DNA from: JACPLA01 sp035291905
GTDB lineage: Bacteria; Bacteroidota; Ignavibacteria; UBA10030
DNA: 5,925 bases
Assembly: GCA_035291905.1 (NCBI GenBank)
Contig: DATDRF010000008.1
Span: forward strand, 1-5,925
Reading direction: 5' to 3'
The translations under genes were made by a program, and so were the position numbers. The notes beneath the pieces are model-generated. The model was not told the origin of the DNA. It saw nothing but the letters and a program-made list of their open reading frames with translations, and searched no databases. Every line of letters starts with the position of its first letter. The first letter of the stretch is position 1. Below are positions 1 through 5,723 of this stretch, in pieces.

Positions 1-272
1 CACCGAAGAAATTGACTCTGTCGGACGCCTATCCCAATCCCTTTAACCCGTCAACAATCATCGAGTTCACGGTTCCCGAGGATGGGAAGGCGGCCCTTCG
101 CATTTACAACGTCGTAGGGCAGCTGGTCATAACGCTGTACGACGGGGAGGTTGCTGCAGGAAGGATTTATGAGGCAAGTTTTGACGCATCAAGATTGGCG
201 ACGGGGATCTACCTTACGAGGCTCGAATATGGAGGGAAACAGATTACAAAGAAGATTTCTTTGGTTAAGTAG
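1..272 (+). CDS. C-terminal end of a T9SS-secreted protein (type A sorting domain), 5' partial
   Basis: The reading frame is open from the left edge (first whole codon at base 3) and stops at 270-272, so only about the last 90 residues are seen. PNPFNPST (bases 33-56) is followed by a beta-strand pattern: IIEFTVPE, then LRIYNVVGQLV, then LATGIYLTRLEY, ending in KKISLVK. This order (YPNPFNP, IYNxxGQ, SGIYxxxL, basic tail) is the hallmark of the Por secretion tail that directs proteins through the type IX system to the cell surface or medium. The tail is normally removed or used for anchoring and says nothing about the function of the missing passenger. The TTG at base 12 is not a real start; the frame simply continues from upstream. 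No hairpin terminator is visible in the 63 bases before the next gene. Confidence 0.9.
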   Translation, partial: PKKLTLSDAYPNPFNPSTIIEFTVPEDGKAALRIYNVVGQLVITLYDGEVAAGRIYEASFDASRLATGIYLTRLEYGGKQITKKISLVK

Positions 273-325
273 AATGATATTTCCATCCCGGTGAGGAATT
301 CTGGGTCTTATCTTTTCATTTTCGA

Positions 326-331
326 AAGGAG
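326..331 (+). promoter_or_regulatory. Ribosome binding site that fixes the cytochrome start
   Basis: AAGGAG lies 4 bases before the ATG at 336. The longer in-frame alternative, GTG at 291, has no such motif in front of it and would put fifteen polar and mixed residues before the signal peptide. The 4-base spacing is slightly short but acceptable. Confidence 0.65.
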
Positions 332-335
332 CCCT

Positions 336-1682
336 ATGCTGCTTTACTCGTTCCGGCCCTTAGGGCTGACAGTTCTTGTTGCCGGTACATGCCTGGCGGC
401 CGCAACGGTTTTCGCCGATTCCCCAGGGTCGTCGGATGACAAGCAGAACACCCGTGAACTTGGCAAGGCGATCTACAACGCCAAATGCGCCCAATGCCAC
501 GGCGAAAATGGGAAAGGCGACGGTCCCGCTTCATCCGTCCTTTATCCGCGCCCCCGCGATTTCACCGCCGGCAAATTCAAGATTCGATCGACGGAATCAG
601 GCAGTATTCCCTCAGATGACGACCTCCTTTCCGCAATTCGCAACGGCCTCCCGGGAAGCTCGATGCCCGATTGGAAGCCGCTGCTTCGCGGCGACTCGTT
701 GACCGCAGTCCTCGCTCACGTGAAATCATTTTCAAGCCGCTTTGAGAACGAGCGGCCCGGGGCCGTGCGTTCTGTCTCCCCCGTGGCGGTCTCTCTGTCA
801 AATATTGCGGCAGGAAAGAGGGTCTATGCAAAGCTCGAATGCGCCTCTTGTCACGGAACCGACGGAGCGGGGACCGGAGCCATCGCGACGGATCTCGTTG
901 ATGATTCCGGAAATGAGACGATTGCGACAAACCTGACAGAGCCCTGGACATTTCGCGGAGGATCGACGGCAAGAGATGTCTACCTCCGTCTTCGCACGGG
1001 GCTGGATGGAACTCCGATGCCCTCCTTCAGATCGGCGGCGAGTGATGAAGAACTTAAGAATCTTGCGGCGTACGTGATATCGCTCGGAAGAAAGCCCGTG
1101 TGGTCAATGTATGCCGAAGAGCTCAAAGCGTTCTATGGCAGTCAGGCGGAGCAGGCAAGGCAAAATCCGGTTGCCCGCGGCAAATACCTTGTGAGGGTCC
1201 TCGCGTGCGTCTTCTGCCACTCGCCGCTGAAGGAAGACGGGAGCATGATGGAGGAGTTCATGTATGCAGGGGGACAAAAGGTCAATCTCTATCCGTTTGG
1301 GACATTTGTGTCGTACAACCTTACGTCTGACAAAGAGACAGGGCTGGGAGACTGGACCGACGAACAAATCAAGACCTTCCTCACTTCGGGCGTGCGGAGA
1401 GACGGGAGCCGCATGCTGCCGTTTCCGATGCCATGGGTGGCTTATGCAGGATTAAAGGAGGAAGACCAGAACGCCGTCGTTGCGTATCTGCGAACGATCC
1501 CGCCGGTCTACAACAAGATTCCCCCTCCTCAAAGTGAAGGATTCTTCTCATACCTCTGGGGAAAATTCAAGCTCCTGATCCTCAAACAGGACATTCCGGG
1601 CCTGACCTACCCCGGAAATGCAGGGATTCCAAAGGACCAATCAATGTCGGGTAACATCGCCGGGAAAGGAGTGCAGCCATGA
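336..1682 (+). CDS. Periplasmic three-heme cytochrome c (three c-type domains)
   Basis: This 448-residue exported protein should carry electrons in the periplasm. Starting at ATG 336 it has a clean signal peptide: hydrophobic stretch at about residues 8-26 with a VFA cleavage site near 25-27. Three heme attachment sites follow: CAQCH (51-55), CASCH (169-173) and CVFCH (291-295). Each has a likely axial methionine downstream: SSMPDW (M110), TPMPSF (M228) and FPMPW (M365). Domains 1 and 2 look like ordinary small cytochrome c domains with GKGDGP- and GAGTGA-type loops. Domain 3 is a different kind, with GKYLV, NLTSDKETGLGDW and a PPVYNKIPPP end, resembling the heme domains of the cytochrome subunit of membrane alcohol/sugar dehydrogenases. 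Size and heme number also resemble that subunit (AdhB-like), but no dehydrogenase subunit is in the window, so that role is not claimed. The gene overlaps the next cytochrome by 4 bases (ATGA), so the two are translationally coupled. Confidence 0.88.
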   Translation: MLLYSFRPLGLTVLVAGTCLAAATVFADSPGSSDDKQNTRELGKAIYNAKCAQCHGENGKGDGPASSVLYPRPRDFTAGKFKIRSTESGSIPSDDDLLSAIRNGLPGSSMPDWKPLLRGDSLTAVLAHVKSFSSRFENERPGAVRSVSPVAVSLSNIAAGKRVYAKLECASCHGTDGAGTGAIATDLVDDSGNETIATNLTEPWTFRGGSTARDVYLRLRTGLDGTPMPSFRSAASDEELKNLAAYVISLGRKPVWSMYAEELKAFYGSQAEQARQNPVARGKYLVRVLACVFCHSPLKEDGSMMEEFMYAGGQKVNLYPFGTFVSYNLTSDKETGLGDWTDEQIKTFLTSGVRRDGSRMLPFPMPWVAYAGLKEEDQNAVVAYLRTIPPVYNKIPPPQSEGFFSYLWGKFKLLILKQDIPGLTYPGNAGIPKDQSMSGNIAGKGVQP

Positions 1683-2302
1683 CAATGACCCGGGTAGCCA
1701 AACGGATTGCGATCGGGATCGTTCTTGGTGTGGTTCTCGGTTTCTTTCTTTTCCTCTATTTTATTCCTCCCTTCACCCTCATCTCAAAGGAAGAATTCAT
1801 CAATCCCTATCGGGCAGCGGGTCCATCGCTTGAACATATCTCGGACCCAGCGGAACGGCAGATCGCGGAGCATGGGAAATATCTCGTCCAGTCGTTCGAC
1901 TGCAGCGGCTGCCACACGCCGGCGGGCGATGAGGGTCCGAATTGGGACGAATATCTCGCGGGCGGGAATCGGATGTTGTACAAAGGTGTGGGGGCCATGG
2001 TTTCGAGAAACCTGACTCCGGACAAAGAAACAGGGCTTGGGAGGCGAAGCTATGGAGAGGTTATTCGAATCCTGCGAAGCGGGGTCCTGGCCGATGGAAG
2101 GCAGATCTTCCACCGTGACATGCCGTGGGGAGCTGTCTCAAACATGACCGACGAAGACAAATACGCTGTGGTCGTCTATCTGAGACACCTGAAACCCGTG
2201 TACCATCTCATTCCAGAGCCGGACGCATCGTCGATCATTTCAGACCAGGCAGCAGTGGAGGCATTCTACAATAAGGATCGGGGAGGCCACAGTACGAAAT
2301 AA
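1679..2302 (+). CDS. Membrane-anchored one-heme cytochrome c
   Basis: This 207-residue protein has a short basic N-terminus (TRVAKR) and one hydrophobic segment at about residues 9-30. There is no evident cleavage site, so it is probably an uncleaved anchor holding the heme domain on the periplasmic side of the inner membrane. The single heme site is CSGCH (75-79), and the likely axial ligand is M148 in DMPW. GKYLV (66-70), NLTPDKETGLG (111-121), VVVYLR (164-169) and the KPVYHLIPEP end match the third domain of the preceding cytochrome at nearly the same spacing, so the domains are paralogous. AAAGGAG at 1665-1671 sits 7 bases before the ATG at 1679, favouring it over the ATG two codons later. 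The start overlaps the upstream stop. It probably relays electrons between the three-heme protein and a membrane partner (inference). Confidence 0.87.
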   Translation: MTMTRVAKRIAIGIVLGVVLGFFLFLYFIPPFTLISKEEFINPYRAAGPSLEHISDPAERQIAEHGKYLVQSFDCSGCHTPAGDEGPNWDEYLAGGNRMLYKGVGAMVSRNLTPDKETGLGRRSYGEVIRILRSGVLADGRQIFHRDMPWGAVSNMTDEDKYAVVVYLRHLKPVYHLIPEPDASSIISDQAAVEAFYNKDRGGHSTK

Positions 2303-2326
2303 CGGCAGGTCGCTGGTCACTGTTCG

Positions 2327-2364
2327 CAGCCCCTCGGTTCATTTGAGGGGGCTGTTCTTTGTTT
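2327..2364 (+). terminator. Rho-independent terminator of the cytochrome operon
   Basis: CAGCCCCTC (2327-2335) pairs with GAGGGGGCTG (2345-2354) with one bulged G. A 9-base loop separates the arms, and the U-rich run TTCTTTGTTT (2355-2364) follows directly. It begins 24 bases after the cytochrome stop codon. This is the best canonical terminator in the window and separates the cytochrome pair from the methyltransferase unit. Confidence 0.8.
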
Positions 2365-2372
2365 ACGCTCAA

Positions 2373-2401
2373 TTGAAGACAAGTCTGAAATTTCGTACAC
2401 T
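2373..2401 (+). promoter_or_regulatory. Candidate sigma70-type promoter for the methyltransferase unit
   Basis: TTGAAG (2373-2378) and TACACT (2396-2401) are separated by exactly 17 bases, and each box matches four of six consensus positions. The site lies just after the terminator of the upstream operon and would give a leader of about 40 bases before the ATG at 2448. If the organism uses a Bacteroidota-type promoter (TTTG and TAnnTTTG), this assignment would be wrong. Confidence 0.4.
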
Positions 2402-2447
2402 CTTCCAGGCCAAACTCATTCCCCCGTTGTCCCACATTGCATTTCGC

Positions 2448-3239
2448 ATGAAAGACAGATTCTCGGCACTTTCCGATCTCTATTCCCGCTTTCGGCCAAC
2501 CTATCCGAAGGAACTCTATGACCATCTCCTTACTCTGATTCCCGGACGCTCCGCTGTTTGGGATTGCGGTACGGGAAACGGCCAGGCGGCCGTTGCACTG
2601 TCGGCGCATTTCGAGAGGGTTTATGCGACCGATATGAGCAGGGAACAGATTCGAAATGCCATAGAACGAAAGAACATCACGTATCGGGTTGAGAGGGCTG
2701 AACATACCTCTTTTCGTGACGGCGAATTTGACCTTGTAACGGTTGCGCAGGCCGCGCACTGGTTTGATTTGGCCTCTTTCTACAGGGAGGCGGAGAGAGT
2801 ATTGAAACCTTCGGGGGTCATTGCGCTTTTTGGTTACTCGCTGTGCAGAGTCAATGCGGGCATCGACGCGGTTATTGACCACTTTCATCGCAATGTTGTC
2901 GGTCCGTACTGGGATAAAGAACGGGAGCACGTTGATGAAGAGTATCGGACACTGCCGTTTCCCTTCACCGAGCTCCAGGCGCCGAAGTTTTCTGCACGAT
3001 ATGAATGGGAAGTAGAGTGGATGTTGGGATTTTTGGGGACCTGGTCGGCCTCACAACGCTTCAGGGAACAGACGGGAAATGATCCCCTGCAGTCTATTGA
3101 GGCTGACCTGCGGAAGGAGTGGGGTAACTCAACAAAGTCAGTGCTGTTTCCCGTCTTTGCGCGGATAGGCATCAAGGATGGGAAGTTCAATCGCCCTGTA
3201 ACAACGCCCCGGATACGATCGAGAAAGAATTCGCCGTGA
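2448..3239 (+). CDS. Class I SAM-dependent methyltransferase
   Basis: A 263-residue cytosolic enzyme that should transfer a methyl group from S-adenosylmethionine to an unidentified small molecule. The SAM-binding glycine motif is VWDCGTGNGQ (37-46). Acidic D62 in ATDMS ends strand beta 2, and AQAAHWFD (100-107) and RVLKPSGVIALFGY (117-130) complete the Rossmann-type core. The MKDRFSALSDLYSRFRPTYP start and QAAHWF motif fit the Methyltransf_11-like group that includes trans-aconitate and Crg1-like methyltransferases. The frame is open back to a TTG at 2343, but that codon lies inside the preceding terminator. The family's usual N-terminus begins at ATG 2448, so I take that start even though no clear Shine-Dalgarno motif precedes it. 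The last 20 or so residues (from KDGKF on) are basic and low in conserved features, possibly a tail extended to meet the next gene. Its stop overlaps the SDR start by 4 bases. Confidence 0.87.
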   Translation: MKDRFSALSDLYSRFRPTYPKELYDHLLTLIPGRSAVWDCGTGNGQAAVALSAHFERVYATDMSREQIRNAIERKNITYRVERAEHTSFRDGEFDLVTVAQAAHWFDLASFYREAERVLKPSGVIALFGYSLCRVNAGIDAVIDHFHRNVVGPYWDKEREHVDEEYRTLPFPFTELQAPKFSARYEWEVEWMLGFLGTWSASQRFREQTGNDPLQSIEADLRKEWGNSTKSVLFPVFARIGIKDGKFNRPVTTPRIRSRKNSP

Positions 3240-4231
3240 AGGTATTATTCATCGGAGGAACGGGAAACATCAGTACTGCCGTGAGCAGGCTGTGCGTCCA
3301 ACGAGGAATCGAGCTCCATCTTCTGAATCGGGGAAAGAGGTCGCCCGCTCTGTCCGGTACGCGCGCAATCGTCAGCGACATCACGAATGCCGCCGAACTC
3401 TCTTCCGCTCTCAAAGGGCACGAATGGGACGCCGTCGTCGATTGGATCGCGTTTCGTGAAGAGGATATTCAGAGAGACTACGAGCTTTTTCGGGGCAAAA
3501 CGAAGCAATACATCTTCATCAGCTCCGCCTCGGCGTATGAGCGGCCGGCGCAACATCCTGTTGTCACCGAAACGACTCCATTGTCGAACCCGTTCTGGCA
3601 GTACTCGCGCGACAAGATCGCATGTGAAATGAAACTGAGAAATCTTCACCAGAAGGAAGGCTTTCCGGCCACGATCATCAGGCCGTCTCATACCTATGAT
3701 ACGGTCATTCCTGTCCCCATCGGCGGATGGACCGAATACACAACCGTCGACCGTATCAAGCGGGGAAAGAAGATCATCGTTCACGGTGACGGATCGTCCC
3801 TCTGGGTCATGACACATGCAGATGACTTTGCGAAGGGGTTTTTCGGCCTCATCGGCAACCAAAAGGCCGTCGGGGAGGCGTTTCACATCACTTCGGACGA
3901 AGTCCTCACCTGGGACCAGATTCATGAGGCCGTTGGCGAGGCCGTTGGACGCACTCCCAATATTGTCCATATCTCCTCCGAAACGCTTGCGATGTTCGAT
4001 GAGGAGTTACGTGGCAGTCTGATCGGGGACAAGGGAACGAGCGTTATATTCGACAACTCGAAGATCAAGCGCTTCGTCCCGGATTTTGCGGCAACAATCC
4101 CTTTCAGAGAAGGAATCAAAAGAACGATCGCTTGGTTCGAAGCGGACCCCTCAAGGCAGATCATCCGAAAAGAGACGAATGACTGGATCGACGGAATGGT
4201 CGATCGCTGCGAAAAAACATTTCGGAAATAG
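3236..4231 (+). CDS. NAD(P)-dependent epimerase/reductase-like protein, extended SDR family
   Basis: A 331-residue cytosolic protein with an N-terminal Rossmann fold. MKVLFIGGTGNIS carries the dinucleotide glycine motif (G7, G10), and NRG (31-33) after strand beta 2, with its arginine, hints at NADP rather than NAD. D48 sits at the usual acidic contact (SDIT). FISSASAY (94-101) supplies the active-site serines, and YSRDK (123-127) is the catalytic YxxxK pair. IIRPSHTY and the HADDFAKGF segment are typical of extended SDRs of the NAD-dependent epimerase/dehydratase and CSP41-like groups. All catalytic residues are present, so it is probably an active oxidoreductase, epimerase or dehydratase; the substrate cannot be told. 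The start is GTG at 3236, overlapping the methyltransferase TGA (GTGA). Only a weak GAGAAAG-like motif precedes it, so translation probably depends on coupling. Confidence 0.87.
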   Translation: MKVLFIGGTGNISTAVSRLCVQRGIELHLLNRGKRSPALSGTRAIVSDITNAAELSSALKGHEWDAVVDWIAFREEDIQRDYELFRGKTKQYIFISSASAYERPAQHPVVTETTPLSNPFWQYSRDKIACEMKLRNLHQKEGFPATIIRPSHTYDTVIPVPIGGWTEYTTVDRIKRGKKIIVHGDGSSLWVMTHADDFAKGFFGLIGNQKAVGEAFHITSDEVLTWDQIHEAVGEAVGRTPNIVHISSETLAMFDEELRGSLIGDKGTSVIFDNSKIKRFVPDFAATIPFREGIKRTIAWFEADPSRQIIRKETNDWIDGMVDRCEKTFRK

Positions 4232-4317
4232 AGCGGCGGTTCGTGATATCATCATATCTGGTGAGGGTTCGTGCCTCAGTTCACATGAGGCGGGTGTCCG
4301 AAGTCACATCGTCTCCC

Positions 4318-4335
4318 AGTTAAGAAATTTTAACT
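4318..4335 (+). promoter_or_regulatory. AT-rich palindrome, possible operator
   Basis: AGTTAA (4318-4323) and TTAACT (4330-4335) are perfect inverted arms around GAAATT. The right arm runs straight into the putative -35 box at 4335. Size and symmetry fit a dimeric regulator site, but no regulator gene is nearby and the arms are short. Confidence 0.3.
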
Positions 4336-4363
4336 TGCGCTGGACTATCGATGGGACTACATT
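4335..4363 (+). promoter_or_regulatory. Weak candidate promoter upstream of the lipoprotein gene
   Basis: TTGCGC (4335-4340) and TACATT (4358-4363) are separated by 17 bases. They match three and four of six sigma70 consensus positions. If real, it gives a leader of nearly 300 bases to the lipoprotein gene, containing the two GC-rich hairpins. Confidence 0.25.
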
Positions 4364-4559
4364 GCGCACAAGAAATGTTGAGAAGTAGTTCCTGGTCTTT
4401 ACAACGAACCGTTCGGGCTGAGGAGATATATGGAGCGGAGGAGCGAGGTGACCGTTGGCGCAGTTCAGCAGCAATTGGCCGGATTGCGTGACCGATCTTC
4501 GGATGTTCGAAGTCCTTCCTGTTTATCCCATTCCCCATTCTGCGGTTTGATCGGTAGTT

Positions 4560-4586
4560 CCCGTCCATCACAATTACTGGGACGGG
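4560..4586 (+). promoter_or_regulatory. Upstream hairpin 1, in the likely lipoprotein leader
   Basis: CCCGTCC (4560-4566) and GGACGGG (4580-4586) form a perfect 7-bp GC-rich stem with a 13-base loop. There is no U-tract after it, so it is not an intrinsic terminator. It lies 5 bases before the second hairpin. Confidence 0.45.
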
Positions 4587-4591
4587 CAACG

Positions 4592-4631
4592 TCCGGACCG
4601 GCAAGGCGGCAATCGCCGCGCTCGGTCCGGA
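4592..4631 (+). promoter_or_regulatory. Upstream hairpin 2, two-tier stem before the lipoprotein RBS
   Basis: TCCGGACCG (4592-4600) and CGGTCCGGA (4623-4631) form a perfect 9-bp outer stem. Inside it GCGGC (4606-4610) and GCCGC (4615-4619) form a 5-bp inner stem with an AATC tetraloop, separated by a small internal loop. The structure ends 23 bases before the Shine-Dalgarno motif. No T-rich run follows, so an mRNA stability or regulatory element is more likely than termination. It does not match a riboswitch class I can recognise. Confidence 0.5.
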
Positions 4632-4654
4632 ATCATGAGTTCATAATCACATAA

Positions 4655-4661
4655 AAGGAGG
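4655..4661 (+). promoter_or_regulatory. Strong ribosome binding site of the lipoprotein gene
   Basis: AAGGAGG is a near-perfect Shine-Dalgarno sequence 6 bases before the ATG at 4668. It is the strongest in the window and suggests high expression of the lipoprotein. Confidence 0.85.
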
Positions 4662-4667
4662 CACAAT

Positions 4668-5519
4668 ATGCGTTCACTTCAAATTCTTCTGCTTGCAGGC
4701 GTCATCGTTCTTGCGGGCTGCGGAAAAAAAGACGACGAAATGGAAAAGCGGAACCTGGAGCTTCAGGCGGAACTGGCGGCGCGTGACCAATTCGTCGAAG
4801 AGGTGACCGGATCGATCCACGAGATTCACGACAGGCTGGAGACGGTGTGGGCGACCGAGAAGAACATCATGAGGAAGTCGGAGGCCGTCGAAGGCGGAAG
4901 GGGATTGACACCCGTCGAAGTGAAGGAAAAAGCGCTCGACCGAATTGCCAAGATCAATGATATCCTTAAGGCAAACCGCAAGAAGGTAAAAGACCTCCAG
5001 GAAAGATTGAGCAATTCGAGGCTGCAATACACGGGCCTTGAGAAGATGGTCGATGACCTGCAGACGCGCCTGGAAGAGCGCGAGCAGTCCGTGGCCGCTC
5101 TGCAGACCCGCGTCATGAACCTTGAAGGAGAGGTTTCGGAAAAGGTGAAGATCATTTCTGCCCGCGATGTCACGATTGAAAATCAGGCAAGAGAGATGAG
5201 CAGCGTATTCTACGTCGTCGGCACTGAAGACGAACTGGAGCAGAGGGGCATCATTACCGAGGAAGGCGGATTTCTGTGGGGGCTCCTGGGTTCTACGACC
5301 GTTCTTGCTCCCGGGTTCTCACTGGTGGACTTTTATCCGATAGACAGAGTGGAAGACGTGAACATCGATGTCGAAGGAACGATCGACGAAATTGTGCCAA
5401 AACGCGACCCGACTTCTTATGAGTTGAAGGCGAGTGAAGGTCACACCGCCCTGAAGATTGTAAAGCCGGAAGAGTTTTGGAAGCAAAGACATCTTGTGAT
5501 CGTTTCCTATCCTCAATAA
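4668..5519 (+). CDS. Coiled-coil lipoprotein of unknown function
   Basis: A 283-residue protein with a lipoprotein signal: hydrophobic residues 4-16 and lipobox VLAGC, so C18 would be lipidated and the mature protein anchored in a membrane facing the periplasm or outside. Residues after C18 are GKKDD. Two heptad-rich, charged helical stretches at about 22-60 and 84-178 (repeated LQxxLxxRxxxV-type patterns) predict a long coiled coil. The C-terminal 100 or so residues are a compact, likely beta-rich domain opening with FYVVGTEDELEQRGII (181-196) and a glycine-rich GGFLWGLLGST (200-210). The combination of long coiled coil and VVGTxxEL...GII segment resembles uncharacterised lipoproteins I associate with Bacteroidota and relatives (from memory, unchecked). 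It stands alone between two non-coding spacers and is probably its own transcription unit. A structural or envelope-linking role is possible but not shown. Confidence 0.85.
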   Translation: MRSLQILLLAGVIVLAGCGKKDDEMEKRNLELQAELAARDQFVEEVTGSIHEIHDRLETVWATEKNIMRKSEAVEGGRGLTPVEVKEKALDRIAKINDILKANRKKVKDLQERLSNSRLQYTGLEKMVDDLQTRLEEREQSVAALQTRVMNLEGEVSEKVKIISARDVTIENQAREMSSVFYVVGTEDELEQRGIITEEGGFLWGLLGSTTVLAPGFSLVDFYPIDRVEDVNIDVEGTIDEIVPKRDPTSYELKASEGHTALKIVKPEEFWKQRHLVIVSYPQ

Positions 5520-5539
5520 GTTGTCTTATCGCCTGCGAG

Positions 5540-5581
5540 AGATTCCCGGAATCAAAAAACTCCCTTAGATTCCGGGAATCT
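5540..5581 (+). terminator. Long perfect hairpin after the lipoprotein gene, terminator-like
   Basis: AGATTCCCGGAATC (5540-5553) and GATTCCGGGAATCT (5568-5581) form a perfect 14-bp stem with a 14-base A-rich loop, starting 21 bases after the stop codon. Position and stability suggest a transcript end or 3' stabiliser. However, the bases after it (GTCAAGGGAC) are not U-rich, so intrinsic termination is uncertain. Each arm is also a palindrome of its own (GATTCC, one base, GGAATC), so a protein-binding site is an alternative. Confidence 0.5.
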
Positions 5582-5638
5582 GTCAAGGGACCCATCGAAT
5601 CTCAAGTCTGCATCCTGCACCAGGAGCCTCGCCTCTGC

Positions 5639-5681
5639 CCCGATTGTCCGTTCCACAAAACCGTTGATAATCGGGACAATC
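5639..5681 (+). repeat. Inverted repeat with two pairing registers
   Basis: GATTGTCC (5642-5649) and GGACAATC (5674-5681) are perfect 8-bp arms. In a second, overlapping register CCCGATT (5639-5645) pairs with AATCGGG (5669-5675). The right arm lies within the spacer of the promoter candidate at 5664-5692, so it could be an operator or an RNA element. Confidence 0.4.
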
Positions 5682-5692
5682 TCAAACATATT
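5664..5692 (+). promoter_or_regulatory. Promoter candidate for the right-edge gene
   Basis: TTGATA (5664-5669, five of six -35 matches) and CATATT (5687-5692, four of six -10 matches) are spaced by 17 bases and end 31 bases before the ATG at 5724. It is the best consensus match in the window. Confidence 0.5.
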
Positions 5693-5723
5693 GGGCTTTA
5701 CCACGACAGACGGTTAACGTTCT

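Larger units (their letters stand above)
4232..4667 (+). other. 436-base non-coding spacer with several inverted repeats
   Basis: No convincing gene is present. A 74-codon frame at 4430-4654 has AGGAG 4 bases upstream, but its product is a biased Ser/Arg/Pro-rich string and its 3' half is made of the hairpins below. Contents from left to right: a weak 5-bp hairpin at 4245-4258; alternating TGAGG/CCTCA arms at 4262-4291; an AT-rich palindrome at 4318-4335; a weak promoter candidate at 4335-4363; and two GC-rich hairpins at 4560-4586 and 4592-4631. No canonical terminator with a U-tract follows the SDR gene. Confidence 0.7.

Noticed and set aside
309..314. TATCTT as a -10 box for the cytochrome operon
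   Set aside because: No suitable -35 box at proper spacing and no TTTG element of the Bacteroidota type; the operon promoter could not be located.
291..335. GTG start adding 15 residues to the three-heme cytochrome
   Set aside because: It has no ribosome binding site and would bury the signal peptide; ATG 336 has AAGGAG and a normal signal peptide.
2343..2447. Upstream TTG extension of the methyltransferase by 35 residues
   Set aside because: The TTG lies inside the intrinsic terminator hairpin of the cytochrome operon, and the family N-terminus begins at the ATG at 2448.
2235..2930. 231-codon minus-strand frame
   Set aside because: It is antisense to the cytochrome end, the terminator and the well-supported methyltransferase; the product shows no recognisable motif.
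3245..3970. 241-codon minus-strand frame
   Set aside because: It is a mirror of the SDR gene, whose plus-strand product has every expected motif.
4642..4647. CATAAT as a -10 box for the lipoprotein gene
   Set aside because: No -35 match exists 16-18 bases upstream, and transcription would begin about at the ribosome binding site.
4430..4654. 74-codon frame with AGGAG just upstream of its ATG
   Set aside because: The spacing is only 4 bases, the product is biased to Ser, Arg and Pro without domain features, and its 3' half is the two-hairpin region.
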